Part shown: positions 1 to 5,702 of the stretch, one piece after another | Layout of the letters: every line of letters starts with the position of its first letter | Position numbering within the stretch: position 1 is the first letter of the stretch | Assembly: GCA_964520045.1 (NCBI GenBank) | Contig: CAZFMJ010000093.1 | Span: 1-8,810 of the forward strand | From: CAZFMJ01 sp964520045 | GTDB lineage: Bacteria > Elusimicrobiota > Elusimicrobia > Elusimicrobiales > CAZFMJ01 | Length of the DNA: 8,810 bases | Reading direction: 5' to 3' | Notes under the pieces: model-generated | Told to the model about the DNA's origin: nothing | What the model saw: the letters and a program-made list of their open reading frames with translations, nothing else | Databases searched by the model: none | Program-made: the position numbers and the translations under genes

Positions 1-2
1 GC

Positions 3-863
3 AAAACAACCCTTAATCCCCTCAAAACAGCGTGGGAATTTATAATCAATATTTTTCTGTACACCGCCGTTTCAGCCTCGGCTCTTACCTATGTATGCAT
101 GAAACTTCAGGGCTGTACAATCAAACCGGCGTTGCTTACGCTTTCAGGGCTCTTTGTCATGAGCCTTCATATTATAAACAGGATCGCGGAACGCGGCAGC
201 GGTTCGGCGGACAGCATAAAAGCCATGATTTTCCAGAAGCACAGGGTTCTTCTCTCCGCCGCGGGAGTATTTTCAGGAATACTGGCGATATTTCTTTCTT
301 TCATTTTCGGATTAAAAGTTTTTGCCGTAGTGCTGTTTTTCTGGATCCTGGGAATACTTTATCCTTTCCGGCTCCTGTTCGGCTTAAACCGCTTAATTAA
401 TTTCCCCGCCTCGAAAGATATTGCGACCGCCCTTGGCTGGGGATTTATGTGCGCCTATGTTCCGGGTCTGTCGCAGGGAATGATTTTCACAAAAGCCAAT
501 TACCTTGCTCTTTCTTTTGCCGTGCTCCTGGCATTTATGCGCTCGGTAATGATGGGAATAACCGCGGTGCAAAGCGACCTTATGGTAGGAAAAGAAAATT
601 TCTACAAAGCTATGGGACAAAAAACAACATATATCACGATCGCGTCCATTCTTCTCATTATGGCGGCGATACTTCTGACTCTCATACAAATGGGCTGGAA
701 AACTCCTCTGCCCAATGTTTTGCTTATCGGACTCGCTTATCCGGCCGTATGCGCTTTTATCTATTATTTAGGCATGTTTCCAAAAGGCAGTTTCGCGGAA
801 ACGGCGGTCGACACGCAGTTCCTGGTTATGGGACTTTTAACTTTTTTCAAAAAAATGCTATAA
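3..863 (+). CDS. UbiA-like polytopic membrane protein, 5' end outside the window
   Basis: The reading frame is open from base 3 with no stop, so the gene begins upstream of the window; the ATG at 99 is internal, because a hydrophobic segment precedes it. The 286 visible residues are mostly membrane segments with short polar loops. Numbering from the ATG at 99, the loop HIINRIAER (about 24-32) sits where UbiA prenyltransferases carry the first Asp-rich motif. AVQSDLMVGKENF (about 156-168), followed by GQKTT, matches the second motif region, which normally reads DxxxDxxxGKxT. I recall related bacterial UbiA-like proteins with an HxxNR loop. UbiA enzymes transfer prenyl chains to aromatic acceptors in the membrane; here the first motif lacks aspartates and the second keeps only one, so catalysis is uncertain. 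The stop codon overlaps the promoter of the downstream cold-shock gene. Family assignment is moderate; substrate unknown. Confidence 0.72.
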   Translation, partial: KTTLNPLKTAWEFIINIFLYTAVSASALTYVCMKLQGCTIKPALLTLSGLFVMSLHIINRIAERGSGSADSIKAMIFQKHRVLLSAAGVFSGILAIFLSFIFGLKVFAVVLFFWILGILYPFRLLFGLNRLINFPASKDIATALGWGFMCAYVPGLSQGMIFTKANYLALSFAVLLAFMRSVMMGITAVQSDLMVGKENFYKAMGQKTTYITIASILLIMAAILLTLIQMGWKTPLPNVLLIGLAYPAVCAFIYYLGMFPKGSFAETAVDTQFLVMGLLTFFKKML

Positions 864-864
864 T
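836..864 (+). promoter_or_regulatory. Extended -10 promoter of the cold-shock gene
   Basis: A perfect -10 hexamer TATAAT lies at 859-864, preceded by the extended -10 dinucleotide TG at 856-857. A weak -35 candidate, TTAACT (837-842), is 16 bp upstream. The hexamer overlaps the TAA stop of the preceding gene. Transcription would start near 870-871, exactly at the first of three leader hairpins. Read from sequence only; no expression evidence. Confidence 0.6.
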
Positions 865-870
865 AATACA

Positions 871-982
871 GCGGGGTCGGTATTTAACTCCGCGATAACA
901 GATACGGGCGTGTGCCTGTATCGAGTAAACCCTGATCCAGGCAATACCTGAAAATCAGGATAAAAAAAGAGGTAACGACGCA
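871..982 (+). promoter_or_regulatory. Structured 5' leader of the cold-shock mRNA
   Basis: The 112-nt leader contains three consecutive hairpins. Stem 1 is GCGGGGT (871-877) with ACTCCGC (887-893), including one G-U pair. Stem 2 is GATACGGGC (901-909) with GCCTGTATC (914-922), a 9-bp stem with a GTGT loop and one G-U pair. Stem 3 is compound: CCTGAT (931-936) with ATCAGG (954-959), and CAGG (938-941) with CCTG (947-950). A purine-rich ribosome site AGAGGT (968-973) lies 9 nt before the ATG and outside the stems. Long structured leaders that control mRNA stability and translation with temperature are known for cspA-type genes; that this one does so is inference. Confidence 0.55.
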
Positions 983-1186
983 ATGGCAAAAGGTAAAGTA
1001 AAGTGGTTTAATGACCAGAAGGGCTACGGGTTTATCACACCCGACGACGGATCCAAGGATCTTTTCGTCCATCATTCAGCGATATTGGGTGATGGATTTA
1101 AGACGCTTTCTGAAGGGCAGGAAGTTGATTTTGAAACCACCCAATCAGACAAAGGACCGAAAGCTGTAAATGTAAAAAAGGCTTAG
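983..1186 (+). CDS. Cold-shock domain protein, CspA family
   Basis: This is a complete 67-residue single cold-shock domain, the usual size for the family. The RNA-binding motifs are both present: RNP1 KGYGFI (residues 13-18) and RNP2 LFVHH (27-31), with the typical N-terminus GKVKWFN and the aromatic residues W8, F9, Y15, F17, F28 and H30 that stack on nucleic acid. Proteins of this family bind single-stranded RNA or DNA and melt secondary structure in the cytoplasm; some are cold-induced, others constitutive. The start is supported by AGAGGT 9 nt upstream. The gene is a single transcription unit with its own promoter, leader and terminator, facing the convergent exported-protein gene. Paralogues are common, so I give no exact csp letter. 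Confidence 0.95.
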   Translation: MAKGKVKWFNDQKGYGFITPDDGSKDLFVHHSAILGDGFKTLSEGQEVDFETTQSDKGPKAVNVKKA

Positions 1187-1206
1187 TCCTTTTACTATAC
1201 AGTTTT

Positions 1207-1245
1207 AAAAAAACAGGCCCGCTTTTAAAGCGGGCCTGTTTTTTT
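1207..1245. terminator. Bidirectional intrinsic terminator
   Basis: A perfect dyad is centred on 1226. CAGGCCCGCTTT (1214-1225) is mirrored by AAAGCGGGCCTG (1227-1238), flanked by seven A on the left and seven T on the right. On either strand it reads as a GC-rich stem followed by a U tract. It lies 20 nt after the cold-shock stop codon and is also the first strong terminator reached by transcription from the minus-strand gene ending at 1363, so it can serve both convergent units. Confidence 0.92.
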
Positions 1246-1362
1246 AAAACCTTTTTACAACCCCAACAAGCCGCCTTCATCCCCGGAGAAAAGTCCGGCA
1301 ATTTATTGCGGCATGCTGATTGCCCAATCCGCTGACCGGGCGGCCGGCAGCCTGCTATTTTC

Positions 1363-1893
1363 TTAATTCTCTGCTGCCGGAGTTTCTACCGGTCCTGTCG
1401 GCGGCTCTGTCTGCACAGCAGGCTGTTCCGGGAGCGCCGGAGGCTGCTGCGGCGGCTGAGCCTGCACCGCTGGCTGTTCCGGCTGCGCGGGCGGCGTCTC
1501 AACTGCCTTCTTTGCCTGCTTCTTTCTTATTTTAAACATTCCGGGATGCTCTTTTTTAAACAGTTTACCCTCTTCTCTGTTCTGCTTCTGCAAAGCCTGA
1601 ACTGCCAGTCTGTTTTCCTTCTTTTTAGCCATGACAGCTTTGCCTATTTCCGTTTTAGCAGAGCCTTTCATGCTCTCTCTAAGCGCCTTTATCTCGTCTA
1701 TATGCTTCTTTTTGAGTTCAAATACGGCGTCCTGATGTTTCTTCTGAAGATCAGCCCATGCAGTTTCGGGAGTTTGTCCGACGTCTGCTGGAACCGCTGT
1801 AACGGCCGGCTGAGCCTGTTCCGGCGAAGTCTGCTGAGCGTTTACGCCTGCAGACATCAAACAAAATACACCCACTGCCAGTATTACTTTCAT
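1363..1893 (-). CDS. Exported coiled-coil protein with a Pro/Gln-rich tail, unknown function
   Basis: The gene encodes 176 residues that I do not recognise as a named family. Residues 1-19 form a Sec-type signal peptide (MKV, hydrophobic core, then VNA before QQ). Residues about 44-112 are highly charged and rich in Lys, Glu, Gln and Ala with the look of an amphipathic coiled coil. Residues 113-130 are strongly basic. Residues 132-176 are low-complexity Pro/Gln/Ala/Glu with a repeated PEQPAVQ block (138-144 and 155-161). The start is well supported by GGAGGAGG (1901-1908), 7 nt upstream. No lipobox is obvious, so a soluble periplasmic or envelope-associated protein is likely. The low-complexity tail could be a linker or wall-contact segment (inference). 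It is last in the minus-strand series and ends at the shared terminator. Confidence 0.8.
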   Translation of the reverse strand: MKVILAVGVFCLMSAGVNAQQTSPEQAQPAVTAVPADVGQTPETAWADLQKKHQDAVFELKKKHIDEIKALRESMKGSAKTEIGKAVMAKKKENRLAVQALQKQNREEGKLFKKEHPGMFKIRKKQAKKAVETPPAQPEQPAVQAQPPQQPPALPEQPAVQTEPPTGPVETPAAEN

Positions 1894-1942
1894 TATTATG
1901 CCTCCTCCGTTATCTTACGGCAACTCCTCTACATCCAAATTC

Positions 1943-1973
1943 ATTCTACAAAAAAAAACGCATATAAAAACAA
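1943..1973 (-). promoter_or_regulatory. Possible promoter for the exported coiled-coil protein
   Basis: On the minus strand TAGAAT (1943-1948) resembles a -10 box, and TTGTTT (1968-1973) lies 19 bp upstream as a weak -35. The spacing is longer than ideal. It sits between the heptad element and the gene's strong ribosome binding site, so the gene could be transcribed separately from the epimerase. Low certainty. Confidence 0.25.
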
Positions 1974-1978
1974 TAAAA

Positions 1979-2116
1979 AGACGGGAGACGGAAAACGGTA
2001 GAAGGTTGCAGTATGATGAAACAAATCACGAAAAATAGCAGAAAATATACCGGAAAAAATTATTTTCTTTGTTTTTTCCTCTCCATCTACCGTCTACCAT
2101 CTCCCGTTTACCCTCT
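1979..2116. repeat. Heptad palindromic element 1
   Basis: The G-rich arm at 1980-2005 reads as 7-bp units GGGAGAC, GGAAAAC, GGTAGAA. The C-rich arm at 2081-2116 reads on the minus strand AGAG then GGTAAAC, GGGAGAT, GGTAGAC, GGTAGAT. The A/T-rich centre holds an inner stem, GGAAAAAA (2052-2059) with TTTTTTCC (2072-2079). The C-rich arm runs into the 3' end of the epimerase gene and contains its stop codon. The element fills most of the gap between the epimerase and the exported protein. Confidence 0.85.
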
Positions 2117-3196
2117 GCGGCTGGGAACGACTCCTATTCCGGCTTTTATGGAAGACAGGTCATAAACCCCGTTGGATTCGGGACACGGACTGCTCATAAA
2201 ATCATCTTTTATAAAAAATGGGGTGTCTAAATCTATAAACTCACATCCTCCGACGCCTGCGGCAAAATGAGCCGAGCAGGTCATGGCAAGACGGGTTTCC
2301 ATCATTCCTCCTACCATAAGCCCGAGACCGTGCCTATGGCACCAAACCGCTATTTCCCGCGCCTGTATAATCCCTGTTTTCATAAGCTTTATGTTTACCA
2401 CATGCGCCGCCTTTTCTCTTATAATCCGTATGACATCGGCAAGGGAACCCGCCGTCTCGTCGGCGCATATAGACACCGGGCTTTTGCGCGTCAGGAATTT
2501 CATGCCGTCCCAGTCCTGCTTGTGAACCGGCTGTTCAAAAAGCCTTGGGTATATTCCCATGCCTTCCAGCTTTTTAAGAAATGTAAGCGCCTGCTTAGCC
2601 GTGTATCCCTGATTGGCGTCAAGATATATCGGACATTTCGGCGCGACGGCATGCACCCTGCGCACCCTTTCTAAATCTTCACCTTCCTGCCCGCATCTTC
2701 CGATTTTAATCTTAAATGAACGGATCCCCCTCTCATATATGTCGCGGGCATTTTTTTCCGCCTCTTCAACAGTGCCTATCACGACGGTCATGTCCGTATG
2801 AAGTTTTAAAGCTTTGCCTCCGAAAAAACGCCAGAGGGGTATTTTGCAGACTCTGGTCAGGGCGTCCAAAACAGCCATTTCCACAGCCGCAAGAGCGGAT
2901 TTATTAGCGGAAAGCATCTCTAAAAACAACCCCGAAATGCGCAGGTAATCGCCCGCATCCCTGCCTATAATCATTTCTGCGGCTTTGCGCAGATTGGACA
3001 GAGTCTTTTCCTGAGACTCGCCCGTTATATGACCGGCCACTGCGGCCTCGCCGAATCCCTTTGTGCCGTCGGCAAGCTCGACCATAAACAGCACATTCTC
3101 AACGGTATCATGCCTGCCTATGGATATCGTAAAAGGCTGAAACAGCTTCCCGTTAAATTCCCAAGCTTTTGCTTTTTTTATAATTGTATTTTTCAT
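2108..3196 (-). CDS. L-Ala-D/L-Glu dipeptide epimerase (enolase superfamily)
   Basis: This 362-residue protein has the full active site of the muconate-lactonizing subgroup of the enolase superfamily. The catalytic KxK is K162/K164 (FKIKIG), the Mg ligands are D193 (DANQGY), E221 (FEQP) and D246 (ADE), and the second catalytic lysine is K270 (NIKL). The DLD motif at 322-324 is the dipeptide-binding signature of the B. subtilis and E. coli Ala-Glu epimerases, and spacing matches those enzymes within one or two residues. It should interconvert L-Ala-D-Glu and L-Ala-L-Glu in the cytoplasm during murein peptide recycling. Related epimerases act on other dipeptides, so exact substrate is less certain than fold. 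No clear Shine-Dalgarno precedes the ATG. The last two codons (Arg-Gly) and the stop come from heptad element 1. Confidence 0.92.
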   Translation of the reverse strand: MKNTIIKKAKAWEFNGKLFQPFTISIGRHDTVENVLFMVELADGTKGFGEAAVAGHITGESQEKTLSNLRKAAEMIIGRDAGDYLRISGLFLEMLSANKSALAAVEMAVLDALTRVCKIPLWRFFGGKALKLHTDMTVVIGTVEEAEKNARDIYERGIRSFKIKIGRCGQEGEDLERVRRVHAVAPKCPIYLDANQGYTAKQALTFLKKLEGMGIYPRLFEQPVHKQDWDGMKFLTRKSPVSICADETAGSLADVIRIIREKAAHVVNIKLMKTGIIQAREIAVWCHRHGLGLMVGGMMETRLAMTCSAHFAAGVGGCEFIDLDTPFFIKDDFMSSPCPESNGVYDLSSIKAGIGVVPSRRG

Positions 3197-3203
3197 AATT
3201 AAG

Positions 3204-3327
3204 AAGGTTATTAGGCTGACGACTATTAGTTTCTGATCTGTACCTTTAACCTTTCCGCCACTACAGCGTTGGCAGACCCGCCATGGTGTTTGGCGGGCAG
3301 GCTAACAGTCTTCAGCCTATTCACCTT
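3204..3327. repeat. MITE-like element with 26-bp inverted ends
   Basis: Imperfect terminal inverted repeats lie at 3204-3229 and 3302-3327 and match at 22 of 26 positions; their inner 16 bases read CTAACAGTCTTCAGCC on the right end. They enclose a 56-bp core (3250-3305) that can fold into two adjacent hairpins: CCGCCA (3255-3260) with TGGCAG (3270-3275, one mismatch), and CCCGCCA (3277-3283) with TGGCGGG (3291-3297, perfect, 7-nt loop). The element fills the gap between the DUF2279-like gene and the epimerase. It has no coding capacity, so any movement would need an enzyme encoded elsewhere. Confidence 0.75.
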
Positions 3328-3330
3328 TTT

Positions 3331-3678
3331 TTAAAACCTCACTGTATACTGAAAAATTCCGCTTGCGGCAATGCCTATGCCGTCTGAAATAAGGTCATTG
3401 CCTGAGGCGAATTTGTCGACGCCCGCTTCCTTGAATACCGCCGCGGCGGCGGTTATCCATGAGGCGTACAGGCACGCCTTCCACGGCTTATGCCCGCGCC
3501 AGACAAAGAATTCAGTCATGGCAGAGCCGGCCGTAAAAGCGACGGCGGCATGCTGCCGGCTGTCGCTCCTTCTAAGATCAAATTTATTATCCTGAAGAGC
3601 TCCGGCATAAGGACAAAACACGGAAATTCCCACCGTAATTAACCCTAATAATACAGTTGCCGATCGGATTCTACACAT
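3331..3678 (-). CDS. Small YfiM/DUF2279-like exported or membrane-anchored protein
   Basis: This 115-residue protein starts with a basic tip and hydrophobic stretch (residues 1-27, ending AGA) that works as a signal peptide or anchor. The rest carries a spaced pattern seen in YfiM/DUF2279-type proteins: a His in a helix start (QHAAVAF, 42-48), a middle hydrophobic helix (about 69-82), the motif KEAGVD (83-88), and SGNDLISDGIGI (92-103) followed by a glycine-rich hydrophobic end. The function of that family is not known to me. The match is by pattern only and a divergent VanZ-like or unrelated protein is possible. The start lacks a good ribosome site; only AAGAAG lies a few bases upstream. It lies between WecA and the epimerase, with a second-family repeat on both sides. 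Confidence 0.6.
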   Translation of the reverse strand: MCRIRSATVLLGLITVGISVFCPYAGALQDNKFDLRRSDSRQHAAVAFTAGSAMTEFFVWRGHKPWKACLYASWITAAAAVFKEAGVDKFASGNDLISDGIGIAASGIFQYTVRF

Positions 3679-3716
3679 AATAGCTTCTTATTCTTAACCT
3701 GCTTTGGTTGAAACAG

Positions 3717-3786
3717 CTAATAGTCTTCAGCCTTTCCGCCACTGCAACGTTGGCGGACCCGCCGTGGTGTTTGGCGGGCGGCCTAA
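3717..3786. repeat. Second, rearranged copy of the MITE-like core
   Basis: Bases 3731-3786 match the core at 3250-3305 at 50 of 56 positions and in the same orientation. The hairpins are retained: CCGCCA (3736-3741) with TGGCGG (3751-3756), here fully paired, and CCCGCCG (3758-3764) with TGGCGGG (3772-3778) through a G-U pair. The 16-base end motif CTAATAGTCTTCAGCC (3717-3732) sits directly before the core, whereas in the first copy it lies after it. No convincing opposite end is visible, so this copy looks partial or permuted. Confidence 0.75.
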
Positions 3787-3802
3787 ACAACCTGAGCAGT
3801 CA

Positions 3803-4945
3803 CTATATTTTTAGGCTGGGGTTTTCATCTTTTACATCCCTGCCTAGAAGCATCAGAACCACTATAATACAGAATATGAGCAGGCTCTGCAGAAGCAAAA
3901 GACCGGTCCCCAGTCTTGATTTGGTGTAGTGCATCGTCCAGGCTCCAAGCCCGAGACAGATGTTTACAAGTATTATAAAGCCTACGGACTCTTTAACGTT
4001 AAGTCCCAGATGCACCAGCCTGTGATGGAAATGATCTTTGCCTGTATATTCCAGCCACTCCCCTATTGAACGGACCACTCCTCTTCTTATTCTTGAAATA
4101 GTTATATATACCGCGTCAAAAATAGGAATGCCGAGTATTAAAAGAGGCGTGCTTAACGCCACCAGCGGATTGTTTTCCGCCCATCCGCCGAAAACAGCCA
4201 TCCCGCCCAGCATAAATCCGATAAAAGTGGATCCGCAGTCGCCCAAAAACATTTTCGCCGGATTCCAGTTGGAAGGCATAAATCCAAGACAGGCTCCGCC
4301 CAATGAGGAAGCAAGATATGCCAGCTGTTTCTGCTTTGCATTCCATGCTATGCCGGTGAAAAAAATAGAACACACCATTCCCGTTCCGCAGACAAGGCCG
4401 TCTATGCCGTCCATCATATTAACGACATTCGCCATGCCGATAAGCCACAGAAACGTTAAAATAACCGAAATTAATTCGCCTCCGAGCCAATGATTCGGGA
4501 AATGAAACCGTATCCCGCTGTATATTACAATTCCGGCCGCCGCCGCCTGCCAAAAAAGCCTGCTGTACGGCGAAAGCCCTTTGGAATCTTCCACGACTCC
4601 CAATATAAAAATTATGCTTCCGCCAGCCAAAAGTCCCAGCAGTTCGGACGAAAACTGCTGATTTCTGACTATTGTGAAAACAACCGCAAGATAAACGGCA
4701 AGCCCCCCGAGCCTGGGCGTGGGCACAGTATGCATTTTTCGCTTATCCGGAATGTCTATCGCGCCTATGACTCCGGCCAGCCGGAATGCGATAGGAGATA
4801 AAAGGTGAGATGTAAAAAACGCAATAAGGAAAAGATACAGCCAGCGCAATCCTTCTTCCCATGTCCAGGCCGAAATCCAGCCCGGAGGCAGAAAAAACAA
4901 AAGAAACAAAAGCGAAACCACCGGCCAGATTAAGTTATAAGCCAT
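3803..4945 (-). CDS. WecA/TagO-type undecaprenyl-phosphate sugar-1-phosphate transferase
   Basis: A 380-residue polytopic membrane enzyme of the MraY/WecA/TagO superfamily. It would transfer a HexNAc-1-phosphate from a UDP-sugar to undecaprenyl phosphate at the inner membrane, the first step of glycan assembly. Visible motifs: DIPDKRKMH (64-72) with PRLGG, GVVEDSKGLSP (116-126) at the usual DD position, NVVNMMDGIDGL (173-184), FLGDCGS (233-239), and the C-terminal HFHHRL (305-310), which separates WecA/TagO types from MraY. The first residue of the usual Asp pair is Glu (E119-D120). I start at the ATG at 4943-4945; the frame stays open to a TTG at 4990, but those 15 codons are heptad repeat sequence. 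No ribosome site is visible. The exact sugar (GlcNAc, GalNAc or other) cannot be read. Confidence 0.92.
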   Translation of the reverse strand: MAYNLIWPVVSLLFLLFFLPPGWISAWTWEEGLRWLYLFLIAFFTSHLLSPIAFRLAGVIGAIDIPDKRKMHTVPTPRLGGLAVYLAVVFTIVRNQQFSSELLGLLAGGSIIFILGVVEDSKGLSPYSRLFWQAAAAGIVIYSGIRFHFPNHWLGGELISVILTFLWLIGMANVVNMMDGIDGLVCGTGMVCSIFFTGIAWNAKQKQLAYLASSLGGACLGFMPSNWNPAKMFLGDCGSTFIGFMLGGMAVFGGWAENNPLVALSTPLLILGIPIFDAVYITISRIRRGVVRSIGEWLEYTGKDHFHHRLVHLGLNVKESVGFIILVNICLGLGAWTMHYTKSRLGTGLLLLQSLLIFCIIVVLMLLGRDVKDENPSLKI

Positions 4946-4949
4946 AATA

Positions 4950-5077
4950 TGAGGGAGACGGTAAACGGGAGATGGTAGAAGGCAAAACAAATAATCTATG
5001 CGCTATTTCCATTTTTCGCTTCTCTTTTATCTTCTTCGTTTTTACCGTCTACCGTTTCTTCTCCCATCTACCCTCTT
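4950..5077. repeat. Heptad palindromic element 2
   Basis: The G-rich arm at 4951-4982 reads GGGAGAC, GGTAAAC, GGGAGAT, GGTAGAA, GG. The C-rich arm at 5043-5077 reads on the minus strand AAGAG then GGTAGAT, GGGAGAA, GAAAC, GGTAGAC. The A/T-rich centre begins with GGCAAAACAAA, similar to the centres of elements 4 and 5. The element occupies nearly the whole gap: it begins 5 nt before the WecA start and overlaps the last two bases of the PIG-L stop codon. Confidence 0.88.
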
Positions 5078-5699
5078 AAGGCTTACATATTAAATCAAAA
5101 GAAAACCTCTGCGGCATGAAGGCCTCTGCATACTTTATCCGATTTTGATATCCCCGGAATATGGCGGCGCTCTTAACGCTTTCAATGATGGATAGTTTTG
5201 GGACATTGGTTTTGTAAACCTGCGATTTATGGCAGCGCAGAAGCCGTAATTTATGAGCGAGATTTCCGCCTATATCGGCAAAAATGGAAGGCGAGAAATT
5301 TATGGTAGTAGGCACTTCATAAAAAAGCACATTGCGCGAATAACGGGAAGCCGTAATAACAGCCTGCGCTACTTTGCGATGGTCCTGATGCGTATCATCC
5401 CAGTAATGCGCAAAAATAATATCAGGTTTGATGTCGTTTATATGTCTCTCAACAGTCTGTATAAGCTCGCGGGTCATAGGAATATCCGTGTCCCGATACC
5501 CGCCCCAATAAAGCCCTGCCTTAAGAAATTCGGCGGAACGCTCCTGCTCGCGTATACGCGAGCTCTCATTTCCCCCCACTTCTCCCGAAGTTATAACCAG
5601 CATATGAATACTGTGGCCTTTTTGGGCAAGCCCGTAGAGCGCACCCCCGCAGCCGAATTCCAAATCATCAGGATGCGCGCCGATTCCAAGAATTTTCAT
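5076..5699 (-). CDS. PIG-L/LmbE-family zinc-dependent deacetylase
   Basis: A complete 207-residue LmbE-like protein. The zinc site is clear: AHPDD (8-12; ligands H9 and D12, with D11 as likely catalytic base) and HQDH (104-107), which supplies the third ligand H107. The C-terminal YAEAF (190-194) is also typical. The family removes N-acetyl groups from GlcNAc-containing substrates (GlcNAc-PI, GlcNAc-malate, mycothiol precursor, antibiotic and polysaccharide intermediates). No signal peptide, so cytoplasmic. Next to a WecA-type transferase and an aminotransferase, it probably acts on a sugar or lipid-linked sugar of the glycan (inference). It starts 3 nt after the ATPase stop; GGGAG (5708-5712) inside the ATPase gene gives a good ribosome site 8 nt away, so the two are likely translationally coupled. 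Bacillithiol-type deacetylase is the main alternative. Confidence 0.92.
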   Translation of the reverse strand: MKILGIGAHPDDLEFGCGGALYGLAQKGHSIHMLVITSGEVGGNESSRIREQERSAEFLKAGLYWGGYRDTDIPMTRELIQTVERHINDIKPDIIFAHYWDDTHQDHRKVAQAVITASRYSRNVLFYEVPTTINFSPSIFADIGGNLAHKLRLLRCHKSQVYKTNVPKLSIIESVKSAAIFRGYQNRIKYAEAFMPQRFSFDLICKP

Positions 5700-5702
5700 A
5701 AA

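Noticed and set aside
32..400. Plus-strand 122-codon frame near the left edge
   Set aside because: It overlaps the UbiA-like gene in another frame; the latter has clear membrane segments and motifs.
1275..1290. CCGGA/TCCGG hairpin as a separate terminator of the exported-protein gene
   Set aside because: The stem is only 5 bp and no U tract follows; the symmetric terminator at 1207-1245 is far stronger.
1546..2001. Plus-strand 151-codon frame opposite the exported coiled-coil gene
   Set aside because: It runs antisense to a gene with signal peptide and strong ribosome site, and its translation has no recognisable features.
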